38,209 nt of DNA from contig JANQRQ010000009.1 of NCBI GenBank assembly GCA_028284485.1, positions 1 to 38,209 on the forward strand, read 5' to 3'. Under the pieces are notes generated by a model. The model worked only from the letters and a program-made list of their open reading frames with translations, was not told the DNA's origin and made no database searches. The stretch is from Planctomycetaceae bacterium (GTDB lineage: Bacteria; Planctomycetota; Planctomycetia; Planctomycetales; Planctomycetaceae). Below are positions 16,795 through 26,314 of the stretch, piece after piece. The translations under genes and the position numbers were made by a program. The first letter of the stretch is position 1. The number at the start of each line of letters is the position of its first letter.

Positions 16795-18027
16795 GTGCAA
16801 CATCGATCCTTTCTTGTCGCCTGGATTACGGTTTTTTACGTTTGTAGTTCAGCATCACTGGCCGAATCTCAGGATGATCCACAGCAAGCACCCGGATGGC
16901 GCAAACATACGATTAACGATCGCTCTCCGTTCGAAGGTGCCGGAGCCGCAGATTTCAACGACGACGGGTTGATCGACGTCTTTAGCGGTGATTCGTGGTA
17001 CGAGGCACCGACATGGAAAAGGCACAAGGTCCGCACGGTGCTACCGGGACGAAATCCCAAGTACCACGACGACTTCGCGGACCTGCCGATCGACGTCAAC
17101 GGCGACGGATACATCGATATCGTTACGTGCGCATACTTCAGCGGGCGCGTTGCCTGGGTCGAGCATCCTGGTGATCCGACCCAACAATGGAAAGAACATA
17201 CAGTCGACCTGCCCGGCCCCATGGAGACCGGTCGGCTCGTCGATTTAAACAGCGACGGCCAACCCGATTTTCTGCCGAACACTGTTCGACTTGTGACCTG
17301 GTACGAATTCTCGCGGAATGACGGTGACGTGAAGTGGCAGGAACACAATCTTGGCGAGGGCGGAGCCGGCCACGGCGTCGGTGCTGGCGACATCAACCGT
17401 GATGGACGGACCGATATCATCACAGTTACGGGTTGGTATGAACAGCCGGACGACGCCAACGAGTCCTGGCCGTTTCACGAGGAGTTCGACATAAGCAGAG
17501 CGGGAATTCTGATTATTGGGCGCGACTTCGACCACGACGGCGATACCGATATTGTCTGGGGTATCGGACACGACTACGGACTGTATTGGCTGCAGCAATC
17601 GACCGATGTCGACGGGCAGCGTGTCTGGACGCGGTCTGCTATCGACGAATCTTTCTCGCAGGTTCACTCGCTGCATTTGGCCGACCTCGATGGAGACTCC
17701 GAGCCGGAAGTCGTCACCGGCAAACGGGTCTACGCGCACGAAGTTGAACCGGGCGCTACCGAGGCATCGTGCATTTATAGTTATCACTTTGATCCGAAAG
17801 GGGACAGCTGGGTCAAACGGGTGATTTACGAAGGCAAACCGGCGGCAAACGCACCACCGGAAGCGGCGCAACGCTCGGCGCTCGACGACTTCGAACCGGG
17901 AACCGCCGGCACGGGTCTGCAGATGGACTTTCAAGACATGGATGCCGATGGGGATATCGACATTGTCTGTCCTGGCAAGACTGGTTTGTACTGGTTCGAG
18001 AACCTGCGCATCGCGGGCCAGCAATGA
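16795..18027 (+). CDS. Exported VCBS/FG-GAP repeat protein
   Basis: 410 residues. The start is GTG at 16795, supported by TGGAGG at 16783-16788 with 6-nt spacing. A signal peptide ends near SLAESQ. At least six FG-GAP-type units of irregular length are visible, with calcium-like loops such as ADFNDDGLIDVFSG, VDLNSDGQPDFLP, GDINRDGRTDIITV, RDFDHDGDTDIVWG, ADLDGDSEPEVVTG and QDMDADGDIDIVCPG. This is enough for one seven-bladed propeller. The family is common in planctomycetes, and many members accompany genes for sugar degradation. The Gfo/Idh/MocA oxidoreductase lies 222 bp downstream in the same direction, which hints at a shared role in carbohydrate use (inference). Confidence 0.87.
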   Translation: MQHRSFLVAWITVFYVCSSASLAESQDDPQQAPGWRKHTINDRSPFEGAGAADFNDDGLIDVFSGDSWYEAPTWKRHKVRTVLPGRNPKYHDDFADLPIDVNGDGYIDIVTCAYFSGRVAWVEHPGDPTQQWKEHTVDLPGPMETGRLVDLNSDGQPDFLPNTVRLVTWYEFSRNDGDVKWQEHNLGEGGAGHGVGAGDINRDGRTDIITVTGWYEQPDDANESWPFHEEFDISRAGILIIGRDFDHDGDTDIVWGIGHDYGLYWLQQSTDVDGQRVWTRSAIDESFSQVHSLHLADLDGDSEPEVVTGKRVYAHEVEPGATEASCIYSYHFDPKGDSWVKRVIYEGKPAANAPPEAAQRSALDDFEPGTAGTGLQMDFQDMDADGDIDIVCPGKTGLYWFENLRIAGQQ

Positions 18028-18249
18028 AGTAAGACAACGGCAGTACTTTTCCTTTCGCTTTGGTCAGGTCGTTTAGTTTGTGTCAGGTCGTTTTTCAATG
18101 AGTTAAACCGACCCTCAAATATCCTTCCGATATCAAGTCGCGTAATCAGCCGTTTTGAATCAACAGGATCGTGGAATACAGAAACGGCGTGTGGTAAGCT
18201 CCGTTTGCGGACTGACATTATCTCTATCACCAAATCTGGAGATTCGCTC

Positions 18250-19527
18250 ATGTCTCAGGACCGAACAGGTGTCTCACGTCGGCGATTCTTGAAATCAGCA
18301 GCCGCGGCGAGTGCGGCATTTTCGGTGCCGACCATTATTCCCGGTTCGGCGTTAGGAAAGAACGGCGTTGTCGCACCCAGCGAGCGAATCGTGATGGGGG
18401 GCCTGGGTATCGGGCGACGCGGCGGATACGACCTGGGAATTTTTCTCGAGCAGCCCGAAGTCCAGTTTGTTGCGATCTGCGACGTGCGCCAGGAGCGGCG
18501 CATGGCCGTCAAGCAAATGGCTGACGACAAGTATGGCAACAAAGACTGCGACATGTATTCCGACATGTTCGAATTCTTGGCTCGCAATGATATCGACGCC
18601 GTGCTGATTGCCACTGGCGATCGATGGCATACGTTGGCTTCGATCATCACCGCCAAAGCCGGCAAAGATATTTACTGTGAGAAGCCTTGCTCGATGACGA
18701 TTGCCGAAAGCCGAGCACTCGCCGACACCATCGAACGGTATGGGCGGGTTTATCAGGCCGGCACTCAGCGACGAAACATTGGTAACTTCCAATTGGCCGT
18801 GGAGCTTGCCCAAAGCGGCAAACTTGGAAAACTGCGCACCGTGCATGCCAACACGCAGCCGCCGGCGACCACACATGACTGGCTGCCGGCCGAGCCAGAG
18901 CCACCCAAAGATGTCGTCGACTGGGACCGCTGGTTGGGCCCGACTCCCTGGCGGCCTTATAACTCGGCCTACATTCGGGGTCGATGGCGCGGTCACTTCG
19001 ATTTTCATGGCGGCGGGATTCTCGAATGGGGCTCGTACACGATCGACATCTGCCAATGGGCCAATCAAGCGGACGACACCACTCCCGTATACTTCGAGCC
19101 GCAAGGCAACCATGTCATCGCGCGCTACGAAAACGGCGTACAACTCGTTATGCGCGACACCGGCTGGTTGGGAATGGGAACTTGCAGTGTGCGTTTCGAA
19201 GGTGACGAAGGCTGGGTCGAAACTGGCGATAGCGGAAAGATGCTAATCGGTCCCGGCAGCTTGCGGGCCGAACATCGTGGGTTTACCGATGTCGGCACCG
19301 ATCCGACCAATCATATTCGTGAGTTTTTGCGCTGCGTTAAATCGCGCGGCCAGACCGCGGCCCGTGCCAGCGTTGCCGCGCAATCGCATGTCGCCGCGCA
19401 TGCAGCCTACATCGCCTGGCAACTCGACCGTCCATTAACGTTCGATCCGGTCAAAGAGGAATTCATCGGCGACGAGCAAGCGAACCGGATGCGGTCGCGT
19501 GCCATGCGTGAACCGTGGCGAATTTAA
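18250..19527 (+). CDS. Tat-exported Gfo/Idh/MocA family oxidoreductase
   Basis: 425 residues. ATG 18250 is supported by GGAG at 18238-18241, 8 nt upstream. A longer frame starts with a TTG at 18205 but lacks such a site. The N-terminus has a twin-arginine signal SRRRFLK (residues 9-15) followed by a hydrophobic Ala-rich stretch, so export is in the folded state. The NAD(P)-binding fold follows with GGLGIGRRGGYDLG, IDAVLIATGDRWH and the family signature EKPCSMTIAE. The C-terminal half carries the substrate domain (FDFHGGGILEWGSYTIDICQ). Members oxidise or rearrange sugars and cyclitols; exact substrate unknown. A periplasmic dehydrogenase would keep a tightly bound cofactor. Confidence 0.9.
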   Translation: MSQDRTGVSRRRFLKSAAAASAAFSVPTIIPGSALGKNGVVAPSERIVMGGLGIGRRGGYDLGIFLEQPEVQFVAICDVRQERRMAVKQMADDKYGNKDCDMYSDMFEFLARNDIDAVLIATGDRWHTLASIITAKAGKDIYCEKPCSMTIAESRALADTIERYGRVYQAGTQRRNIGNFQLAVELAQSGKLGKLRTVHANTQPPATTHDWLPAEPEPPKDVVDWDRWLGPTPWRPYNSAYIRGRWRGHFDFHGGGILEWGSYTIDICQWANQADDTTPVYFEPQGNHVIARYENGVQLVMRDTGWLGMGTCSVRFEGDEGWVETGDSGKMLIGPGSLRAEHRGFTDVGTDPTNHIREFLRCVKSRGQTAARASVAAQSHVAAHAAYIAWQLDRPLTFDPVKEEFIGDEQANRMRSRAMREPWRI

Positions 19528-19652
19528 ATCGGTTTTCGAGGAGCATCGGAGTGCCTGATTGACCGGTCCGCGTCATAGGTCGCTCTCTCGAAATCGATCA
19601 CGATACAGAATTCATGATTAACTTTGGTTTCTCAGATCAGAAAGCAAAACTC

Positions 19653-21575
19653 ATGCTTTCCCAAAAACGAATTGTCACAGTTGTCATCATTCTTTTTGCA
19701 TCGTGCATAGCGCCTCTCATTTCGGCAGCAGAAATCGAGGCAACCGACTTGCACGCGATCTTGCAATCGGATGCGCCGATTCACAAAAAGGCTGTCGCCT
19801 GCAAACAGTTGGCGGTTGTCGGTACAAGCGAATCGATCCCGATTTTGGCCGGATTCCTATCGGACGAGCGATTATCCCACTATGCACGATTCGGGCTGGA
19901 AGCGATTCCCGACCCTGCGGTTGACGATGCTTTTCGCAACGCTCTCGACAATATCGAAGGGAACCAACTCATCGGCGTGATTAATTCGATCGGGGCCCGT
20001 CGCGATACGCAGGCAGTCGACCGACTAAGCAGTTTGCTTCAACAAGATGATGCCCGAATCGCGTCCGCAGCGGCCGCGGCACTTGGGCAAATCGCTAATG
20101 ACAAAGCGGCGTCGGCATTGACCACAACGCTGGAGAGTCAAACTGCTCAAAACGCGATTGCCGACGCTAGTCTGGCCTGCGCAGGGATTCTGTTAGACGA
20201 AGGTCAGCAGGAAAGGGCGATCGAAATTTACGATGCCGTTCGCCAGTCGAGTGTGCCCAAGCAGTTTCAAATCGCTGCGACGTATTCGGCGATTCTCGCT
20301 CGCGAGTCATCGGCATTGCCACTTGTTAAAGAATTGCTGCAATCACCCGACGACGAAGAATTTGCAATTACGTTGCAGGCGTCCCGCAAACTACCTGATG
20401 GTGGACTCTCGCAAGCGCTCATTGATTCACTCGAGAATGCTGATTCGCCGCGCCAAACTCTACTCATCGCGGCCTTGGGAGATTTGGGCAACCGTGAATC
20501 TCTCCCCGTACTCATGGAAGCCGCACGTTCCGAATCTCAAGCGCAACGGGTCGCGGCCATTCGTGGATTGCAATCGATCGGCGATGGCTCTGCAGTGAAA
20601 CTGCTATTGGAAGCCGCTCATAGCAATGACCCGGCAACGGCTGCGGCGGCGGCACAAGCGTTGGAGAAGATTCCCGGTACAGACGTGGATCGCACCATCG
20701 AGGGTGAGCTATCACATGCAACGTCAGACGATATTAAACTGCTGATCCAATTGGCAGGACACCGCCGCATTGCAGCTGCAGTCCCAGCACTATGGGCGGC
20801 CGCAGAATCGACTGACCAGTCGGTCCGACACGCGGCCATTCAGGCATTGGGCGAAACTCTCACAACTGCGGAACTCGATCAATTGGTCGACAAGGTCGTT
20901 GCAGAGGACTCCGCCGAAGAAAGAGCCGTCCTGGTCGCCTCATTGAAAGCCGCTTGTTTTCGCCAGCCCGACCGCGATGGAACGGTTGAAAAAGTCATCG
21001 CCCGACTCGCCGACAAACCAGTCGCGATGCAAGTATTGCTGTTGGAATTGCTGCGCGATGTCGGCGGTGAAGCAGCTCTCGATCACGTCGTGGCTGCTGC
21101 GAGCGATTCACGCGACGCCATTCAAGATGCCGCAACACGTGTACTGGGAGAATGGCTCACCGTTGACGTGGCCCCCAAATTGCTTGAGTTGTCTGATTCC
21201 CTCGACAACCAGAAGTATCAAATCCGGGCACTTCGCGGGTACATCCGGGTGATTCGGCAGTTTGGCTTGCCGCTTGACGAACGTCTGGAAATGTCGCGAA
21301 AGGCACTTGCCGCCGCTGAGCGGAACGACGAGAAGATCCTCGTTCTCCAAGCGCTGGTCCGATTTTCTGCCGACGAATCATTAGCACTCGCCATTGACCA
21401 ATTGAACAAACCAGGGCTGACGGCGGTCGCCGCACAAACGGCCGTCAGCATCGCTGAACGAATGGTGGCCAACGACAAGGAAGGCCTGCAAAAAGCCATG
21501 CAGCAAATCTTGCAGGCCCGGGTCAATCAAGACGTGAAGGACCGGGCGCAAACTATCCTAGATAAGTCGCAATAG
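19653..21575 (+). CDS. Exported HEAT-repeat protein
   Basis: 640 residues from ATG 19653. An in-frame ATG at 19614 would add 13 polar residues; neither has a clear ribosome site, and the signal peptide fits better at 19653 (KRIVTVVIILFASCIAPLISAAE). The mature part is almost entirely paired helices of about 30-35 residues, with motifs such as SAAAAALGQIANDKAASALT, RVAAIRGLQSIGDGSAVKLL and RHAAIQALGETL. These are typical of HEAT or PBS-lyase-like repeats. Such proteins act as protein-binding scaffolds; no catalytic motif is seen. It is co-directional with the oxidoreductase and separated from it by 125 bp, so a shared transcript is possible. Confidence 0.85.
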   Translation: MLSQKRIVTVVIILFASCIAPLISAAEIEATDLHAILQSDAPIHKKAVACKQLAVVGTSESIPILAGFLSDERLSHYARFGLEAIPDPAVDDAFRNALDNIEGNQLIGVINSIGARRDTQAVDRLSSLLQQDDARIASAAAAALGQIANDKAASALTTTLESQTAQNAIADASLACAGILLDEGQQERAIEIYDAVRQSSVPKQFQIAATYSAILARESSALPLVKELLQSPDDEEFAITLQASRKLPDGGLSQALIDSLENADSPRQTLLIAALGDLGNRESLPVLMEAARSESQAQRVAAIRGLQSIGDGSAVKLLLEAAHSNDPATAAAAAQALEKIPGTDVDRTIEGELSHATSDDIKLLIQLAGHRRIAAAVPALWAAAESTDQSVRHAAIQALGETLTTAELDQLVDKVVAEDSAEERAVLVASLKAACFRQPDRDGTVEKVIARLADKPVAMQVLLLELLRDVGGEAALDHVVAAASDSRDAIQDAATRVLGEWLTVDVAPKLLELSDSLDNQKYQIRALRGYIRVIRQFGLPLDERLEMSRKALAAAERNDEKILVLQALVRFSADESLALAIDQLNKPGLTAVAAQTAVSIAERMVANDKEGLQKAMQQILQARVNQDVKDRAQTILDKSQ

Positions 21576-21596
21576 CAAACTTTCCCTGATCGATGA

Positions 21597-21616
21597 GTCG
21601 CAATGAACGTTGCGAC
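21597..21616. terminator. Possible stem-loop between convergent genes
   Basis: GTCGCAA, 6-nt loop tgaacg, TTGCGAC (7-bp perfect stem), flanked by outer arms gatgagtc and gactcgtc. It lies between the HEAT gene and the convergent substrate-binding gene. There is no T-run on either side, so an intrinsic terminator is not proven. A second inverted repeat (ccggacg at 21660-21666 with cgtccgg at 21687-21693) lies close to the other gene end. Confidence 0.35.
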
Positions 21617-21696
21617 CAAGGACTCGTCAATCTCTTAACGGTACGGGCACTTTCCCTAACCGGACGAATTCGTCGCGAAACCATTCCGTCCGGGTC

Positions 21697-24564
21697 TTAG
21701 TCACCGATGACGGTTCGAATGGAAGCCACTTTTTCCAGCGGCATGCTTATTGGCGATCGCCCTGCTAAAACTTGTGCTGCCAAGCGGGCAGACTGCCGCC
21801 CCCAATCGTAAAAGTTGACGCCGACGGCACCGGCTGCGCCTTTCTCAACCAAATCCGGTTCGGTGCAGTAAATCGGTATGCCGTTCTGGCTGGCCACCGC
21901 GTAAATGGCAGGAAATCCGGAACTGGTCACATTGTCTGCCGAAACGACGATGATATCGATCCCCGTCAGGCAGATTGCCGAAGTCACTTCCCGCAACTCG
22001 CTGGTCGACGAGGCGTGACGTTCTTCCAAGGGAATTTCCCGCTCTTGGCAGACGGCCCGCAAACGTTTCACAGAGATTTCCGAATTTGGTTCGGCTGGAT
22101 TCCAAATCGTTCCCACCCGAGTGAGCGTTCCTTCACGGCGTTCAGCCAATTTCAACAAATCGGCGATCGGCGGATCATCGTACACACCGAGCAGATTCTC
22201 TTGACGCGTGCCGACATCGGTTACGCCAACAGCCGAAGGTTCGCTGGCAACGGTAAACACGATGGGAATCGACGATGTCGAATGGGCAGCAGCGATCATC
22301 GCCGGTGTAGTCGAGGTCAAAATCAAATCGGGGGATTCGTTTTTCGCCGTCTCGAAGATTTGTGGCAGCAACGAGAGATCGCCTTGAGCGTTAAACTCTC
22401 GAAACTTCACGTCCCGGTCCGTGACCAGGCCCGCATGGCGAAGGCCCTCGAACAATCCCCGCGTGGCTTCATCGAGCGCGGGACCTTCAGCCAGTGTTAC
22501 GAAAGCGACACGCGCCGGACGCCCATACCGCGAAGCAACACCGTGAAAAACACTGCATCTCTCGAGGAACCGAGACGGGAAGGTCTTGCCAAACTTTTTT
22601 GCCGCTTCGAAATTTGCACCGATCCGTACGACCGCCAACTCTTCAAATGGAATGTCGGCCGGCTTCTCGCCCAGCAGCACTCGGGCGGCAATATCACCCG
22701 CGGCATAGCCACTTTCGAAAAAACTGATCCCCACGCCAACCAAGCTGCCCCGAACCGACGAATCGGCATCGCTGTTTACGACCGGAATTCCCGCATCCAT
22801 ACCCGCCTTGATCATCGCTTCGAGACCTTGATTGACGGTATTGTCGCCAATCTCCCACAGCACGCCCACGTCGCGCAGCGCCAGCACTTGCGACGCCTGC
22901 AAGACTTCGCTGGTGTTGGTCACTGTTGCTTCTTCCAAGCGAATATTGCGTCCCTTCAGCAAGTTCTTGGCAGCCGAAACAGCCTTGCGCGAGTTTGCTT
23001 CCGAGCCGTTATACACCACGCCGATCGACTTCAACCCAGGCACAATCTCCCGCATGGCGTCGATCATCGCTTCCAAGGGAGGAAACGATCCCACTCCCGT
23101 CACATGTGGCAAATGATCGCGTGCGGACGTCCCGGCCCCGGCAGCGATGGGATCGTAAACTTCGGTGAAAACAACCGGCTTGTTCTTAATGATTGTGGCT
23201 GCCGACGTCAGCAGGGGAGTGGTCAGGCTCACAATCAAGTCCGCATCAGATTGATCCAGCTTCTGCATGATCGCCGGGATCAGCGCAATATCCCCTTGGG
23301 CGTGCTCAATGCGGTATTCGATATTCCGTCCTTCGATAAAGCCGCGTTCCGACAGCCTTTTCTTTAGACCGACGATCGTCGTATCGGAAACGACGTTGGG
23401 GGCGAAGTACACAATCGATACTTGATACATTCGACCTGCTTCGGGCCGTACGCTTGCAGCAACGACTTGCCGCTTTTCCTCGTGGACTCCTGACTCGTCG
23501 ACCAGCAGAGTGGCACGCTTTGTCCAGGCGGCAGGAAATTTCCATGTCCCGGAAAACTGCTGCAGCGAAACCTGATTAACGGCCAACTGCTCGGGGACGT
23601 AGTTTTCAACTGGGATGCCGGCCGTGCTCTCGCCATCCAAAACGAGTGCGGCAAGTAAGCCGCTGCTACGACCAACCTCGTAATAGTCCGCTCCCAAGGC
23701 AAACAGCGCGCCCTTCTTGACATTACTCGGCATATTGGTGAAGACGGGGATCCCCGCATCGTTGGCCGTTGCGATTAGCGTGTCGAGCGCTGCAGCGACG
23801 GTGCTGTCGCCTCCCGCCCAGACCGCTTGAACGTCGCGAGCGATTAGCGCCTTGGTCGCTTCCAAAACGGCCGATGAAGACTCGACAGTGACCTCGACCA
23901 ATTCGATCTGCAGATCTTTGCAAACCGCCCGGGCCATCAATGTCGAAGCTTCAGAATTCGACTCCGCCGGATTCCATGCCACACCGACCTTATTCAACGA
24001 GGGATTGGCTTCCCGGGCGAGATGAAACAACGCCTCAACTGGTTGGAGTGTTCCCTGGCCGGTCATATAGGGTGGATGCTGTGAGGGATCTTCCCGACTG
24101 ATTCCGATGCCGGCTCCCCAGGGATCGGTCGAAAGTGTAAAGACATGCGTTCTGCGAGAATCGACGTTCGCGTTGGCAACCGCCTGCAGCACCGGTGTCG
24201 ATAGCGTCAGGATCATGTCGAAGTCGCCACCAACAACCTCCTTTGCCATCAAAATTGCCGTCGAACGATCGCCCTCTGCATTAAACCGCGTCAATTCGAT
24301 GTTTTGACCATCGACATAGCCGGCTTCCGCCAGTCCGGCAATCAAGCCCTCCTCGCCATCTTCGAGAACGGGAACCGACACGTAATTGACCACCGCGATC
24401 TTTCGCGGAGTTTCGGCCGAGCGCGACTTGCGGTTCCGACGCGGATCGGAAAACAGCAGTACAGCCGACGCGATGATAATCAGCGCGATGCCGATGCCGA
24501 GATGCCGCAATAAAACCGTAACGATCTTCAAAGCCGACTTCCTTATGTCCGTAGGTATCCCCAC
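21697..24564 (-). CDS. Membrane-anchored ABC transporter substrate-binding protein with three tandem binding domains (COG2984/TrpX-like)
   Basis: 955 residues. A transmembrane anchor spans about 17-37, with no lipobox. Three copies of the same type I periplasmic-binding fold follow at about 55-335, 380-660 and 684-950. Each has the matching series VVNYVSV / VSIVYFAP / VAFVTLAEG, then GYVDGQNIE / GFIEGRNIEYR / AGLVTDRDVKF, then NAEGD / HAQGD / NAQGD and WNPAESNSE / YNGSEANSR / WNPAEPNSE. Family members are normally about 320 residues with a single domain. They serve transporters for aromatic amino acids or unidentified ligands. The ATG lies 6 bp after the ATPase stop codon. The copies are diverged, so they may bind different ligands. 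Confidence 0.9.
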   Translation of the reverse strand: MGIPTDIRKSALKIVTVLLRHLGIGIALIIIASAVLLFSDPRRNRKSRSAETPRKIAVVNYVSVPVLEDGEEGLIAGLAEAGYVDGQNIELTRFNAEGDRSTAILMAKEVVGGDFDMILTLSTPVLQAVANANVDSRRTHVFTLSTDPWGAGIGISREDPSQHPPYMTGQGTLQPVEALFHLAREANPSLNKVGVAWNPAESNSEASTLMARAVCKDLQIELVEVTVESSSAVLEATKALIARDVQAVWAGGDSTVAAALDTLIATANDAGIPVFTNMPSNVKKGALFALGADYYEVGRSSGLLAALVLDGESTAGIPVENYVPEQLAVNQVSLQQFSGTWKFPAAWTKRATLLVDESGVHEEKRQVVAASVRPEAGRMYQVSIVYFAPNVVSDTTIVGLKKRLSERGFIEGRNIEYRIEHAQGDIALIPAIMQKLDQSDADLIVSLTTPLLTSAATIIKNKPVVFTEVYDPIAAGAGTSARDHLPHVTGVGSFPPLEAMIDAMREIVPGLKSIGVVYNGSEANSRKAVSAAKNLLKGRNIRLEEATVTNTSEVLQASQVLALRDVGVLWEIGDNTVNQGLEAMIKAGMDAGIPVVNSDADSSVRGSLVGVGISFFESGYAAGDIAARVLLGEKPADIPFEELAVVRIGANFEAAKKFGKTFPSRFLERCSVFHGVASRYGRPARVAFVTLAEGPALDEATRGLFEGLRHAGLVTDRDVKFREFNAQGDLSLLPQIFETAKNESPDLILTSTTPAMIAAAHSTSSIPIVFTVASEPSAVGVTDVGTRQENLLGVYDDPPIADLLKLAERREGTLTRVGTIWNPAEPNSEISVKRLRAVCQEREIPLEERHASSTSELREVTSAICLTGIDIIVVSADNVTSSGFPAIYAVASQNGIPIYCTEPDLVEKGAAGAVGVNFYDWGRQSARLAAQVLAGRSPISMPLEKVASIRTVIGD

Positions 24565-24570
24565 TGATGG

Positions 24571-25383
24571 TTAAATGTACTGTTGACGGAGCATCTCCGC
24601 AGCGGACTCGTCTAATTGATTGGCCCGCCGAATCTCTTCAAAACGCGCCAGCAAATCTTCCGGGCGTAATCGTTGGCGCTCAACCCCCGAAATATCGTGT
24701 ATGATCCTGCCACGATCCATCATGATCACGCGGTCCCCCAAGTGAGATGCCTGATGCATTGAATGTGTCACCATCATCGTCGTCAATTTGTCGCGACTGA
24801 CGAACTCTTGGGTCAGTCGAATCACTTGATCGGCGTTTTTGGGATCGAGGGCCGCAGTATGTTCATCCAACAGCAACACCGACGGTTTGATCAAACCCGA
24901 CATCAAGAGCGTTAATGATTGTCGTTGTCCGCCCGACAGCGTGCCGATGGGATTGTCGAGCCTCGCTTCAAGATCGAGCCCCATGGAGGCCACTCGATTA
25001 CGGAGTTCGGCACGACGCCTGCCCCCCAAAGCCAGTCCCAATCCGCGCGGTCGTCCGCGACGCGACGCCAAGGCGAGATTCTCGGCGATGGTCATCGACG
25101 GGGCTGTCCCACTGAAGGGATCCTGAAAGACTCGCCCGATCAGTTTCGCGCGGCGATGTTCGGGCCAACGCGTCACATCGACACCGTCTAAACGAATTCG
25201 CCCTTCGTCAACCAAAAATGCTCCGGCGATCGCGTTGAGTAGTGTCGACTTCCCCGACCCATTGGTCCCGATCACGCAAACAAATGAGCCTCGGTCGATC
25301 GTCAGGTCGATATTTCTTAGCGCGCGTACCTCGTTGGGAGTGTTCGGGAAAAACGTTTTCGATACACCCTGAAGTTCAACCAT
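24571..25383 (-). CDS. ABC transporter ATP-binding protein (COG1101-like)
   Basis: 270 residues from ATG 25383. A frame extending to 25413 would run further into the permease gene. Walker A GTNGSGKST (39-47), Q-loop in VFQDPF (about 87), signature LSGGQ (149-153), Walker B VLLLDEH (169-175) and H-loop His207 in VTHS are all intact. FQDPFSGTAPSMTIAENLALA and LLDEHTAALDPKNA match the ATPases that partner TrpX-type binding proteins. It powers import through the permease encoded just upstream. Its ATG overlaps the permease TGA by 8 bp (ATGGTTGA), indicating translational coupling. Confidence 0.93.
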   Translation of the reverse strand: MVELQGVSKTFFPNTPNEVRALRNIDLTIDRGSFVCVIGTNGSGKSTLLNAIAGAFLVDEGRIRLDGVDVTRWPEHRRAKLIGRVFQDPFSGTAPSMTIAENLALASRRGRPRGLGLALGGRRRAELRNRVASMGLDLEARLDNPIGTLSGGQRQSLTLLMSGLIKPSVLLLDEHTAALDPKNADQVIRLTQEFVSRDKLTTMMVTHSMHQASHLGDRVIMMDRGRIIHDISGVERQRLRPEDLLARFEEIRRANQLDESAAEMLRQQYI

Positions 25384-26314
25384 TCGCTGCACCTTTGACC
25401 AACCGCGACCCACGCGACAGAAACTTCGGCAACACTAAGGCCACAAATACAAACACCGCAGTGATGAGTTTCAAATCATTCGGGTTCAGCCCCCAGCGTA
25501 AAGCGATCGCCACCAGTAGTCGGAATAGAACGGACCCCATCAAAGCACCGGAAATCAACAGGCCGATTTTCTTCGTCCCGACCAGTGATTCTCCCAAGAT
25601 GACGCTCGCAACTCCCCAGACAAGCATGCCGATCCCCATCTGCACATCGGCGAAACCCTGGTATTGGGCCAACAGTGCTCCTGACAAACCGATTAATCCG
25701 TTGCCGATAAATAATGCCAGCGTCGTTAACCATTCCACATTCACGCCCAAGGCCCGAACCATGCGGCTATTATCGCCAACTGCGCGCATCGCCAATCCCA
25801 GATTTGTCCGAAAGAATGCATAAAGTGCGCCTCCCATACTCAGCGCAATGGCTGCCATCATCAGTAGTCCACACAAGTCGCGGGCTGGCAATTGCCAACC
25901 GGAGATCTGCAGCACGGTTTGCTCGCCAAACAAAGTCTTGGCGGCCGACTCGCCGTATTGCATAAGCGTCGTTTCATAAGGCAGCGGAGTATTGCTCTTT
26001 CCCATGATGCGCAAGTTGACCGAATACAATGCCGTCATGACCAAAATGCCCGACAGCAGACGATTGATTTCAAATCGTGTGTGCAACGTCGCTGTGATCG
26101 AGCCGGCCACCGCCCCTGCCAGCATCCCCGCGATTGTCGCCAAAACGGGATTGGTACCGCTGACCATTAATGCGGCTGCGGTCGCCCCACCTAACGTCAG
26201 AGATCCATCGACCGTCAAATCCTCGAATGCGACGACGCGAAAGCTGATCAAGATGCCGAACGCCAACAGCGACAGGATGACTCCCATGGTCAGCGAGCCA
26301 ACTAACAAAGTCAT
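25376..26314 (-). CDS. ABC transporter permease (COG4120-like, branched-chain amino-acid permease superfamily)
   Basis: 312 residues from ATG 26314, which overlaps the TGA of the STAS gene as ATGA. The longer frame to 26362 would place a polar tail in front of the first membrane helix. The sequence is hydrophobic with about eight to nine helices (GSLTMGVILSLLAFGILISF, ATIAGMLAGAVAGSITATL, LCGLLMMAAIALSMGGALYAFF, LIGLSGALLAQYQG). FEDLTVDGSLTLGGATAA and GLAMRAVGDNSRMVRALGVN are family marks of permeases paired with COG2984 proteins. It forms the membrane channel with the adjacent ATPase. Confidence 0.92.
   Translation of the reverse strand: MTLLVGSLTMGVILSLLAFGILISFRVVAFEDLTVDGSLTLGGATAAALMVSGTNPVLATIAGMLAGAVAGSITATLHTRFEINRLLSGILVMTALYSVNLRIMGKSNTPLPYETTLMQYGESAAKTLFGEQTVLQISGWQLPARDLCGLLMMAAIALSMGGALYAFFRTNLGLAMRAVGDNSRMVRALGVNVEWLTTLALFIGNGLIGLSGALLAQYQGFADVQMGIGMLVWGVASVILGESLVGTKKIGLLISGALMGSVLFRLLVAIALRWGLNPNDLKLITAVFVFVALVLPKFLSRGSRLVKGAANG

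Noticed and set aside
18063..18093. Direct repeat gtcaggtcgttt at 18063-18074 and 18082-18093
   Set aside because: Only two 12-bp copies with no symmetry or position relative to a promoter that suggests function; possibly a small slippage duplication.
21772..23367. 531-codon plus-strand open frame
   Set aside because: It is antisense to the triple binding-domain gene, which has clear homologous domains. The antisense product shows no motif and is rich in Arg/His/Gln as expected for a shadow frame.
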